This document shows positions 1 to 7,540 of a stretch of DNA of 62,029 bases, in pieces (the stretch's first letter is position 1; every line of letters begins with the position of its first letter). A model generated the notes under the pieces. The model saw only the letters and a program-made list of their open reading frames with translations. It was not told the DNA's origin and did not search any database. This DNA is from Bacteroidetes bacterium UBA2664 (GTDB lineage: Bacteria > Bacteroidota > Rhodothermia > Balneolales > Balneolaceae). The translations under genes were made by a program, and so were the position numbers. The stretch covers positions 1 to 62,029 of the forward strand of contig DEMS01000028.1 in assembly GCA_002359315.1 (NCBI GenBank). The letters are read 5' to 3'.

Positions 1-70
1 GGATAGGCGGCAGGTGTACGCACAGTAATGTGTTTAGCCGAGCCGTACTAATCGCTCTTGCGACTTTGCT
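1..70 (+). rRNA. 23S rRNA, 3' end only
   Basis: The first ~65-70 bases match the conserved 3' end of bacterial 23S rRNA: the GGATAGGC..GGTGTACGCACAG segment is followed by TTTAGCCGAGCCGTACTAATCG, split here as the conserved CCGTACTAAT core. The gene begins outside the window and its exact 3' end cannot be fixed without the 5' pairing partner. A ~100-base spacer separates it from the 5S gene. Any open frame through this stretch is not a real gene. Confidence 0.85.
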
Positions 71-174
71 TGCATGGTTTGCACGTGGCGCTGCCGCGGG
101 GCAATCCTTGCAGGGCTTGATCAAACCCGATCTGAAAGAACTTTCCATACATTTACGCCATTACACGAATATTG

Positions 175-284
175 ATGAGGTGATTTTAGCGCGGAGGCCC
201 CACCCGTTCCCATTCCGAACACGGCCGTTAAGCTCCGCAGCGCCGATGGTACTGCACTCGTGGTAGAGTAGGTCGTTGCCTCAT
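175..284 (+). rRNA. 5S ribosomal RNA
   Basis: The ends ATGAGG and CCTCAT pair to close helix I over ~110 nt. Inside are the classic 5S blocks: CCCCACCCGTTCC, CATTCCGAACACGG, TTAAGCTCCGC, CGATGGTACTGC and GTGGTAGAGTAGGTCG. Position directly after 23S and before a strong terminator fits the 3' end of a 16S-23S-5S operon. The ends may be off by one or two bases. Confidence 0.93.
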
Positions 285-294
285 CTTTTTTTCC

Positions 295-333
295 AATAGC
301 CCTGATCGCTCCGCGTTCAGGGCTATTTTTTTT
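295..333 (+). terminator. rRNA operon intrinsic terminator
   Basis: A perfect 11-bp stem (AATAGCCCTGA paired with TCAGGGCTATT) with an 11-nt loop runs straight into a T tract, 10 nt after the 5S gene. This is a textbook Rho-independent terminator for the rRNA operon. Confidence 0.92.
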
Positions 334-363
334 GACGGCTATGCCTCAAACAGGCAAAACACC

Positions 364-384
364 GAAGGCAGAAAGCAGAAGGCA
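364..384 (+). repeat. Three heptamer units, GCAGAAG family
   Basis: Three 7-nt units in a row (GAAGGCA, GAAAGCA, GAAGGCA) are a rotation of the GCAGAAG heptamer that forms a longer array at 2544-2606. The units lie in the 184-base gap between the rRNA terminator and the tgt stop codon. Apart from this and a pyrimidine-rich stretch just before the tgt end I see nothing else in the gap. Confidence 0.6.
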
Positions 385-517
385 AAATGAGTATCTGAGA
401 AGTTTTCTCCATGCACCAATTTCCTATGTATCAGTTCTATATGCACCAGGAACGATTGATTTGCCAATTTCTTGGTTCTTGTGCCCTAAACCCTGTCTCT
501 TCTGCCCTCTCCCTTTC

Positions 518-1645
518 TTAAATTCTCCTCTCCACTCTCTCCATCATCCCGGGATACCAATCCTGATATGTATCCGCTTCAATATGCTCCCGAATCCTCT
601 CCATCAACCAGAGATAAAAGGTAAGGTTATGCTTTGAAGCAAGCTCCAATCCCAAGAGCTCACTGGCACGAAACAGATGGTGCAGATAACTCATATTGTA
701 CCTCTGGCACGCTTCAGAAGGAAAATCGGAATCGAATGGTTTATGGTGATGCTTCCATTTCGCATTTTTTAAATTAATCGTCCCATCTTTCGTAAACAGC
801 ATCCCATTCCTGGCATTACGGGTTGGCATCACACAATCAAACATATCAATCCCAAGCGCTACACATTGCAATAAATTACCGGGCGTTCCCACACCCATCA
901 AATAGCGTGGCTTATCGTGCGGTAAATAGTCTGTATTATGGTCGGTAATCTTATACATGGTATCCGTTGGCTCTCCAACACTCAACCCACCAATCGCTAA
1001 CCCTTCAAAATCAAGTGAAATCATCTGCTCCGTCGACTCTTTACGCAGATCTTTAAATGTACCCCCCTGTACAATACCAAACTGAAATTGCTTATGTCCA
1101 TAGATCGGTTCAGTTTCCAAAAATTGTTCTCTTCCCCTTTTGGCCCATCGGTAGGTTAAATCCATTGACTTTTTCACATAATCATACTCTGCAGGCCACG
1201 GTGGGCATTCATCCAGTATCATCATAATATCAGAACCTAATATTCGCTGCGTGTCTACAACATTCTCAGGTGTAAAAAGATGTTTTGAACCATCCAAATG
1301 ACTTTGAAATTCGGCTCCTTTTTCGGATAATTTCCTGATGTCTGTAAGTGAAAAGATCTGATAACCCCCTGAATCAGTTAGGATTGGATGATTCCACCCG
1401 ATAAATTTGTGGAGACCCCCTGCTTCCTGCATGATTTTGTTACCCGGACGAAGATAGAGATGATACGTATTTCCAAGTATAATTTGAGCTTTGATTTTTT
1501 GAAGAAGATCATCCTGATTAACAGCTTTTACTGTCCCCAGGGTACCTACAGGCATAAAAATAGGCGTTCTGATTTTTCCATGATCCGTATTTAATATGCC
1601 TAACCGGGCTTTAGTGTCAGATGATTTTTTTATTAATTCAAACAA
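518..1645 (-). CDS. tgt: Queuine/preQ1 tRNA-guanine transglycosylase
   Basis: Exchanges guanine-34 of GUN-anticodon tRNAs (Asp, Asn, His, Tyr) for the queuosine precursor preQ1. The 375 residues are full length for bacterial Tgt. TDSGGYQIFSL (Asp91, the general base region), the GIVQGG substrate loop (~191-196) and MFDCVMPTRNARNG with nucleophile Asp270 are all present. The zinc site is changed: relative to the E. coli ligands C302, C304, C307 and H333, this protein has Phe308, Ser310, Cys313 and His339, so two of four ligands are lost. The start is TTG, because an in-frame TAA lies two codons upstream and no ATG is near. Monocistronic as far as can be seen. Confidence 0.95.
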   Translation of the reverse strand: MFELIKKSSDTKARLGILNTDHGKIRTPIFMPVGTLGTVKAVNQDDLLQKIKAQIILGNTYHLYLRPGNKIMQEAGGLHKFIGWNHPILTDSGGYQIFSLTDIRKLSEKGAEFQSHLDGSKHLFTPENVVDTQRILGSDIMMILDECPPWPAEYDYVKKSMDLTYRWAKRGREQFLETEPIYGHKQFQFGIVQGGTFKDLRKESTEQMISLDFEGLAIGGLSVGEPTDTMYKITDHNTDYLPHDKPRYLMGVGTPGNLLQCVALGIDMFDCVMPTRNARNGMLFTKDGTINLKNAKWKHHHKPFDSDFPSEACQRYNMSYLHHLFRASELLGLELASKHNLTFYLWLMERIREHIEADTYQDWYPGMMERVERRI

Positions 1646-1815
1646 GGATGCTTATAATTCGTTAATGAATAGTGTATTTTAATCTACCAATTTTCAATTA
1701 CTTTACCATAAAAGCAGTTTTCGAAACAAACCTATTAAAAAATAACTGATCTGTCACCCATCTAATCTTTATTTTTTTCTTGAATCCCATGAAGGGATAG
1801 CCCGTAATAATTTTT

Positions 1816-2541
1816 ATGAATCAAACACTAACAATCATACCTACATTTAACGAAGCTTATAATATTGGACGTCTTATCGACCATATTGTTAAGCTGCGTG
1901 TTGGAGTCGATGTATTGGTGATTGATGATGGATCACCGGATGGAACCGCGGATGTGGTTAGGGAGAAAATGAAAAACTATCCCGATAGAGTGTTTCTAAT
2001 CGAAAGAGATGAAAAACTGGGTTTGGGAACAGCTTATGTACAAGGTTTTAAATACGCACTTGAAAAGGAGTATTTCTATATCTGTGAAATGGACGCAGAT
2101 TTTTCACATAGCCCGACCGACCTGCCCAGACTCATTCAAGCAGTAAGCAGTGGGAAAACAGACATTGCAATCGGCTCTCGATATTCGAAAGGGATCAGTA
2201 TCGTAAACTGGCCGCTAAGCCGGCTAATATTATCCTATTGTGCCAATGTTTACGCGCGTAAAATTACAGGCTTGCCAATAAAGGATACAACAGCGGGATT
2301 TAAATGTATTCACCGGAATATTCTGGAAACACTGGATTTGGATAGAATCCGATCAAATGGTTACGCGTTTCAAATTGAAATTCATTTCAGAGCCTGGAAA
2401 GCCGGTTTCAGATTGAAAGAAGTTTCCATCATATTCAGAGAGAGGGAAGAGGGAGTTTCAAAAATGTCACGATCTATTGTTCGTGAAGCAGTTTGGCGGG
2501 TATGGAGTCTGAAGTTTAAAAGTATATTTGGGACTTTGTAA
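1816..2541 (+). CDS. Polyprenyl-phosphate mannosyltransferase-like GT2 (DPM1 type)
   Basis: A GT-A fold family 2 glycosyltransferase of 241 residues, close to the soluble DPM1 type. It has the IIPTFNE N-terminal strand, VIDDGSPDGT (Asp37-Asp38), the metal/sugar-binding EMDADFSH (D93, D95), IGSRYSKG and the DTTAGFKC segment typical of dolichol/polyprenol-phosphate mannose synthases. No C-terminal membrane helices are present, so it should act as a soluble or peripheral enzyme that loads a sugar from a nucleotide donor on to polyprenyl phosphate. Donor specificity (GDP-mannose or UDP-glucose) cannot be read from the sequence. It converges on nth across a repeat-rich gap. Confidence 0.88.
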   Translation: MNQTLTIIPTFNEAYNIGRLIDHIVKLRVGVDVLVIDDGSPDGTADVVREKMKNYPDRVFLIERDEKLGLGTAYVQGFKYALEKEYFYICEMDADFSHSPTDLPRLIQAVSSGKTDIAIGSRYSKGISIVNWPLSRLILSYCANVYARKITGLPIKDTTAGFKCIHRNILETLDLDRIRSNGYAFQIEIHFRAWKAGFRLKEVSIIFREREEGVSKMSRSIVREAVWRVWSLKFKSIFGTL

Positions 2542-2543
2542 GA

Positions 2544-2606
2544 GCAGAAGGCAGAAGGCAGAAGGCAGAAGGCAGAAGTGAAAAGGGAAAAGTTAAAAGT
2601 GAAAAG
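2544..2606 (+). repeat. Compound heptanucleotide array (GCAGAAG x5, TGAAAAG-like x4)
   Basis: Five perfect tandem GCAGAAG units (2544-2578) pass without a phase break into four related heptamers (TGAAAAG, GGAAAAG, TTAAAAG, TGAAAAG; 2579-2606). The array starts 3 bases after a stop codon, between two convergent genes. A segment further on, CTTTTCACTTCTG (2629-2641), is the exact reverse complement of 2573-2585, so the transcript could fold into a long hairpin and end transcription from either side. Confidence 0.85.
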
Positions 2607-2610
2607 TGTT

Positions 2611-2665
2611 TCGATACGAAGTGCTTCTCTTTTCACTTCTGTGTTTTTACTTTTCACTCCCTAAG
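2611..2665. repeat. Copy 1 of a ~55-base dispersed intergenic element
   Basis: This stretch resembles 23721-23776. Both begin TCGaTACG or TCGcTACG, share CACTTCTGT, a T-rich run ending TTTTTAC, and TTTTCACTC followed by CTA. Both lie just after the stop codon of a plus-strand gene. The 3' part overlaps the end of nth. Confidence 0.5.
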
Positions 2666-3348
2666 CCCCTCATTTTCCAACACTCACAATTTTTACCGTA
2701 TTTTATACAAATTGGATGCTCCGGTGGAGAAGAAAGCCTCGCTTTACATGCATTACGGCCATGGTGAATCATCAAATGGGATAGATCAGTCCACGATTCT
2801 CTCGGAAAGAGGGCCATTAAATCCCGTTCTATCTTGTCAGTATTATTCTCTTCTTTGGTTAAGCCCAACCGGTTGGATATTCGACGTACATGGGTATCAA
2901 CAACGACCCCTTCATTGATTCCAAAGGCATTTCCAAGCACAACATTTGCAGTTTTTCTGGCAGCTCCGCGAAGTGTAAGCAGTTCCTCCATTGTTTTGGG
3001 AACTTCTCCATCAAATTCATCAACCAATGTCTGAGATGATTCTTTCAATGATTTCGCCTTATTTCGGAAGAAACCGGTGGTTCTTACTAATTCCTCGAGC
3101 TCTTCAAGTGGAGCTTCAGCCATTTCGTATGGGGTAGGATACGCTTTAAAAAGTGCCGGTGTCACTTTATTAACACGAACATCTGTACACTGAGCACTTA
3201 GAATGGTTGCAATCAGCAACTCAAATGGGTTGTTATGATTTAATTCACAGTACGCATTCGGATAGTGTTTCACCAACTCGGCATAAATCTCGGAGGCACG
3301 GTCGAGTTGCTTTTTTGACTTTTTAGGAATTTTAACCACTTCTATCAA
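2647..3348 (-). CDS. nth: Endonuclease III-like DNA glycosylase/AP lyase
   Basis: Base-excision repair enzyme that removes oxidised pyrimidines and cleaves the abasic site. The HhH-GPD core is clear: ATILSAQCTDVRVN near residue 50, the hairpin with catalytic Lys132 in RKTANVVLG, and catalytic Asp151 in VVDTHVRR. Two points are unusual. The hairpin reads LRGAARK rather than LPGVGRK. The C-terminal cysteines are at 201, 214, 221 and 223 (C-X12-C-X6-C-X-C) instead of the usual C-X6-C-X2-C-X5-C of the 4Fe-4S loop. The frame is open throughout, so this is not a frameshift. The enzyme fold is secure, but the cluster state is uncertain. Confidence 0.9.
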   Translation of the reverse strand: MIEVVKIPKKSKKQLDRASEIYAELVKHYPNAYCELNHNNPFELLIATILSAQCTDVRVNKVTPALFKAYPTPYEMAEAPLEELEELVRTTGFFRNKAKSLKESSQTLVDEFDGEVPKTMEELLTLRGAARKTANVVLGNAFGINEGVVVDTHVRRISNRLGLTKEENNTDKIERDLMALFPRESWTDLSHLMIHHGRNACKARLSSPPEHPICIKYGKNCECWKMRGLGSEK

Positions 3349-3796
3349 TTCAGTTCGTTAAAAATTACATATTTGACGGATGTCTGCCGAAACTTACTGA
3401 TTATTTAATTAGGTCTCATAACCGGATTTATTTTTTGTAATGGTACACCGGATTATTCAAAGGAACTGTTGTTATATGAAACCCACTTCGCCGAATTGCT
3501 TTAACAAAGCCATTGAACATAAACCCAAATAGTTATAGTTGGATAGATTAACAACCATTCCGGAATAGTGCTAGAAGGTCTCCATGGATAGATAGGGGTT
3601 AATTGAGTATATTTTCTGCAGCTGTTTACTTAAATCGTGTCAACCTTAATCAGTATGAGTCCCAAACCTATCAAACCCGATAGAATATATTCTACTACGA
3701 ATCCATCCCTAAAAACGATTATTTCATTCATTGAATTCGATTCAATGAATATTAGAGTCTGCCATCTTCCATTGGATTATTCATTGATAATCAGAG
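3349..3796. other. 448-base intergenic region upstream of the MFS gene
   Basis: Separates the divergent nth and MFS transporter genes. I find no convincing open frame or RNA gene. It holds a perfect 14-base palindrome TAGAATATATTCTA (3681-3694) and, closer to the MFS gene, a perfect 11-bp inverted repeat listed separately. Confidence 0.6.
3726..3750. promoter_or_regulatory. Perfect 11-bp inverted repeat upstream of MFS gene
   Basis: ATTCATTGAAT and its exact reverse complement ATTCAATGAAT are separated by 3 bases. The dyad ends 46 bases before the MFS start codon. It has no T tract, so a repressor or activator operator is more likely than a terminator. No cognate regulator is adjacent. Confidence 0.45.
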
Positions 3797-5050
3797 ATGA
3801 GTAAAAAAAAGTTTGCCTACGGAACGGTACTCCTGTTAACCCTGATCTATATATTCAGTTTTATAGATCGGCAAATCGTAGCCGTATTGGGCACGCAGAT
3901 CCGGGATTCTTTGATGCTGAGTAATTTCCAGATCGGACTTCTTTACGGGCCAGCTTTTTCTTTTATATACGCGATTTCAGGGATTCCGATGGGGCGGCTC
4001 GCGGATCGAACTTCCAGAAAATGGATGATAGCGATTGGCCTTTTTACCTGGAGTTTAATGACTGTTTTAAGTGGATTCGCGGCTTCTTTTACATTTTTGA
4101 TTGTAGCCAGATTGTTTGTGGGGCTGAGTCAGTCAATGTTGAGTCCTGCAGTTTATTCATTGATGGCAGATGCTTTTTCGCCTCAAAAAAGAGCGACAAT
4201 TTTTTCCGTATACGCGAGCGGTATATTCATTGGAGTAGGACTCTCATTTCTGATTGGTGGCTCTGTATCCCTAAACTATGACTGGCAAACAGCGATGATT
4301 ACTGTGGGCCTGCCCGGAATTGTTTTGGTACCGGTTGTCTTATGGTATTTGAAGGAGCCGGAAAGGGTGTTAAAAAACAAGATAATTGAGGAGAATCTGA
4401 TTAATGAGATTCGTTTGATACTCAATAAACCCTCTGTCCGGTGGCACTTGATTGGATTTTCAGCATTGGCATGTACAGGGTACACATTACTGGCATTCAT
4501 CGGTACACTATTTAACGATGTGTATGGCAGGCCTGATTTGATTTCACTGTATGGATTTTTCATGTTCGGGGTGGCTTGTACAGTTATTATTTCCGGGAGA
4601 TTGGCAGATCTACTTGCAAAAGTTGATCCATCCAGACGTTTTTGGATGGGGATGGTTGCCGCGATTGGAGGTATACCATTCTATCTATTTGGCCTCTTTA
4701 CATCCAATGCAAATCTTGGTTTTATAAGTATGGGGATCGGTGTTTTAATTTCATCCTCCTATAATGGAGTTGCTGCCGCGCTTCTACAATACTTCGTACA
4801 CTCCCATCAACGCGCTCTTGCCGGCGGACTCTATCTTTTTGTAATCAGTATTGCAGGGTTTGGATTGGGTCCTCCTTTGACCGGCTGGATGTCGGATGAA
4901 CTATTTACCGGGGATTATGCAATTTCGAAATCGATCATTACGGTAATTCTCATTTGCAGTTCGATAGCCGTATATTCTTTTCGAAAAGCGATGAAATACT
5001 ATTCAGCAGATGCTGTTCCATCAGGAAAAGACGGATTAGTTTCCGCTTGA
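3797..5050 (+). CDS. MFS transporter, Spinster-like
   Basis: A 417-residue integral inner-membrane protein with the 12-helix pattern of the major facilitator superfamily. The N-terminal segment YIFSFIDRQIVAV with the TM2-3 loop GRLADRTSRKW (the MFS loop signature, G-x-L-a-D-R-x-x-R-K) and helix 5 LGPPLTGWMSDEL near the C-terminus are easily seen. The FIDRQ motif is shared with Spinster-type and related organic-anion carriers. The substrate cannot be told. A 34-base gap separates it from the DUF368 gene, so the two may be co-transcribed. Confidence 0.85.
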   Translation: MSKKKFAYGTVLLLTLIYIFSFIDRQIVAVLGTQIRDSLMLSNFQIGLLYGPAFSFIYAISGIPMGRLADRTSRKWMIAIGLFTWSLMTVLSGFAASFTFLIVARLFVGLSQSMLSPAVYSLMADAFSPQKRATIFSVYASGIFIGVGLSFLIGGSVSLNYDWQTAMITVGLPGIVLVPVVLWYLKEPERVLKNKIIEENLINEIRLILNKPSVRWHLIGFSALACTGYTLLAFIGTLFNDVYGRPDLISLYGFFMFGVACTVIISGRLADLLAKVDPSRRFWMGMVAAIGGIPFYLFGLFTSNANLGFISMGIGVLISSSYNGVAAALLQYFVHSHQRALAGGLYLFVISIAGFGLGPPLTGWMSDELFTGDYAISKSIITVILICSSIAVYSFRKAMKYYSADAVPSGKDGLVSA

Positions 5051-5084
5051 ATAACAAAATTATTAACTCAAAGAAGGGAATTCA

Positions 5085-6263
5085 TTGTCCAATAACAGAA
5101 AAGATCCATTTATTGAACTCTTTGATCTAACCCGGTTAAAAGAAATCCCCTTTCTGATTATGAAGGGATTCTTAATGGGATCCGCTGATATCGTGCCCGG
5201 AGTAAGTGGCGGCACAATGGCACTCATTACAGGTATTTATGATCGATTGATATTTGCTATTAAGAGTTTCGATTATAAAGCTCTGAAATATGCGTTAAGT
5301 TTTAATATCCGTGACTTGTTTAACCATATCCATTGGAAATTTTTCCTCTTTTTAGGTTCAGGCATGGTATTGGCAGTTTTCTTTTTTACACGGGTGGTCC
5401 CGTTGCAGGTATATATGTTTACCCACCCTGAATGGGTATATGGACTATTCTTTGGACTTATTGTCGGATCCATATTTTTGTTATTGGCCGAGATTGATCC
5501 GGCAGATCGAAACTGGAAAAATATTTTTCCTTTAATCGGTGGGACACTGTTCGGACTCTGGATTGTAAACCTTGTACCTGCAGATACACCGGAGACATTT
5601 GGATTCGTATTTTTGACCGGTTCAATTGCTATATCTGCTATGGTAATGCCGGGAATTTCAGGCTCATATCTTTTACTGATTTTTAGGAAGTACGATTACA
5701 TCCTTTCCCAGCTCAGTATGCTCGGTACATCTGAAACAATGAGTGCAATTATTAATCTCGCTCCCTTTGTATTAGGCTGTCTATTTGGGATCATTCTTTT
5801 TTCGAGAGTTTTATCCTGGTTGCTAAAGAACTATTACTCCATTACCATCTTACTTTTAATTGGATTTTTAATAGGGTCCCTTTGGGTGATTTGGCCCTAT
5901 CAAAATAGAGAGTACACTGAAAAAATTAGCAGCACAGAAACTGTGATGGTAGATGATCCCATTGTAGATGAATTACGTGAGAGTGAGGAACCTGTATGGA
6001 GGCCGGAGTATGACAGACTGGGTGAAAGAGTTGTAGATCCGGAAACCGGTTTGGAGACAAATAAGATAGTGATAGAAACAGTATCCCTTCAGCTTATCTC
6101 AAGTAAACCATTTGTACCGTGGAGCGAAGAGCATCATGATTTTGATCCTGATAAAAAAAGAGATGGGCTATTCGGAATCATTTTAGGCATGCTGATGATT
6201 GCTATTTTATACTTCGTCAAAAGTAAAAAAAATGATGATATTGTCACAGAAAGCCGACAATAA
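5085..6263 (+). CDS. popT: DUF368 / PopT-type polyprenyl-phosphate transporter
   Basis: Multi-pass membrane protein of the DUF368 family, members of which (PopT) recycle undecaprenyl phosphate across the inner membrane. The family signature SADIVPGVSGGTMALITG is near residues 32-50, and an internal repeat of it, MPGISGSYLLLIF, near 188-200; this pseudo-duplication is typical. A hydrophilic insert of ~70 residues (about 288-355, rich in Glu/Val) precedes the last helix and is longer than I expect for the family. TTG start with AAGAAGGG 6 bases upstream, which decides it. Function by family knowledge; the symbol is tentative. Confidence 0.85.
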   Translation: MSNNRKDPFIELFDLTRLKEIPFLIMKGFLMGSADIVPGVSGGTMALITGIYDRLIFAIKSFDYKALKYALSFNIRDLFNHIHWKFFLFLGSGMVLAVFFFTRVVPLQVYMFTHPEWVYGLFFGLIVGSIFLLLAEIDPADRNWKNIFPLIGGTLFGLWIVNLVPADTPETFGFVFLTGSIAISAMVMPGISGSYLLLIFRKYDYILSQLSMLGTSETMSAIINLAPFVLGCLFGIILFSRVLSWLLKNYYSITILLLIGFLIGSLWVIWPYQNREYTEKISSTETVMVDDPIVDELRESEEPVWRPEYDRLGERVVDPETGLETNKIVIETVSLQLISSKPFVPWSEEHHDFDPDKKRDGLFGIILGMLMIAILYFVKSKKNDDIVTESRQ

Positions 6264-6353
6264 TTTGAGAATGAAGGGATTAGAGATCTTAAAGAATTGC
6301 TGTGTTTTTTGTATTTTAATATAAGAACAAATAATAAAATCGGGGATTTCAAA

Positions 6354-7352
6354 ATGGCTAAACTAAAAAAAATCTTGGTACCTACTGACTTTTCAAAGGG
6401 TAGTGAAACAGCTTATTCTGTTGCACAGAAAATATCAGATACGTTTGGAGGGAAAATCGATTTTATACACGTTATACCGACACTGAAGTATTTTAACGAG
6501 AGTATTAAGCGATTGGGTGTTCCACTTGATATCAATAAGGATGTTTACCCAAAGATTATTGATGAATCGGAAATAAAGATGAAAAAATCGATGGATCAAT
6601 ACCTGAAAGAGAAGAATAAGGGGAAGCCGATCGTAAAAATTGAAAGACGTCCATCTGAAAAAATAGTACAATATGCGGCTAAAAATGGTTATGACATGAT
6701 CATTATGGGCTCAAAAGGGAAAGATGAGTCATCATTTGTCCGGGGAGGTGTTACGGAACGAGTCATTAGAAAGTCCAGGATACCGGTATTTTCTGTTGAC
6801 GACCGTTTTGATCCTAACAGAGTCAAAAATGTAATGATGAGTACGGATTCGTCAGAGTTGTCGCTATCGGTTTTTCCGCTGGCAGTAGCCATTGCAGATG
6901 CTTATAAAGCAGATCTTACCCTATTTCATGTAATTGAATTGTATGGAAACCGCCCGGAAGAAATCGCAATTACTGCCCAAAAAGGAGAGGTGATTTCCAT
7001 CTATGAGGCGATTATTGACCGTGTGAACAAATACCTTGATAAGCGTAAATTCGATAATATTCATGTACAGCGTACCGGTGTAACCTTTGAAGATGAAGTG
7101 ATATTAACTGACGAGGAAGGATCGAAGGGAAAAACAATCAATCTCTATACCAAAATTGAAAAAGGAATCTCAGCACATTATGAAATTGATTCATATGCTT
7201 CAGAAAATGCGGATCTGGTGGTAATGGCAACTCATGGGCATAGTGGTTTTGCACACTTGATTTTAGGTTCTACTGCTGAGAAAGTAGCTCAGAATGTAAG
7301 GAAACCGGTGATTACCGTACGCCCGGATGAGGAAGATTTTAACAAGGCCTGA
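6354..7352 (+). CDS. Tandem universal stress protein (two UspA domains)
   Basis: Cytoplasmic protein of 332 residues made of two UspA domains. Domain 1 starts KKILVPTDFSKGS and ends with GSKGKDESSF..RIPVFSV. Domain 2 ends with ATHGHSGFAHLILGSTAEKV, the G-2X-G-9X-G(S/T) ATP-binding motif, followed by PVITVRP. Domain 1 has a weaker version, so only the second may bind ATP. I start at the ATG giving MAKLKKILVP; the frame extends 19 codons upstream but those residues do not look like part of a Usp fold. Follows the DUF368 gene by 90 bases. Confidence 0.9.
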   Translation: MAKLKKILVPTDFSKGSETAYSVAQKISDTFGGKIDFIHVIPTLKYFNESIKRLGVPLDINKDVYPKIIDESEIKMKKSMDQYLKEKNKGKPIVKIERRPSEKIVQYAAKNGYDMIIMGSKGKDESSFVRGGVTERVIRKSRIPVFSVDDRFDPNRVKNVMMSTDSSELSLSVFPLAVAIADAYKADLTLFHVIELYGNRPEEIAITAQKGEVISIYEAIIDRVNKYLDKRKFDNIHVQRTGVTFEDEVILTDEEGSKGKTINLYTKIEKGISAHYEIDSYASENADLVVMATHGHSGFAHLILGSTAEKVAQNVRKPVITVRPDEEDFNKA

Positions 7353-7540
7353 TAAAGCAGTTGGATGCATTTTACGGGTATTATATTTTTTTAATCTTTT
7401 TGACTGATTGGGTGAATCTGATTAAGTTTTCCAATAGTACAAAAGTTAAAAAATGCCTATTGAATCAAGAGATAGGATTTCTTCACTTCTTATCGAACAA
7501 ATTCATTGTCAATTGAATATCAACCCAAAAATAGTATGAT

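Noticed and set aside
30..266. Open frame of 78 codons
   Set aside because: It runs through 23S and 5S rRNA.
2382..2657. Minus-strand frame of 91 codons
   Set aside because: Antisense to the glycosyltransferase and reads through the heptamer array.
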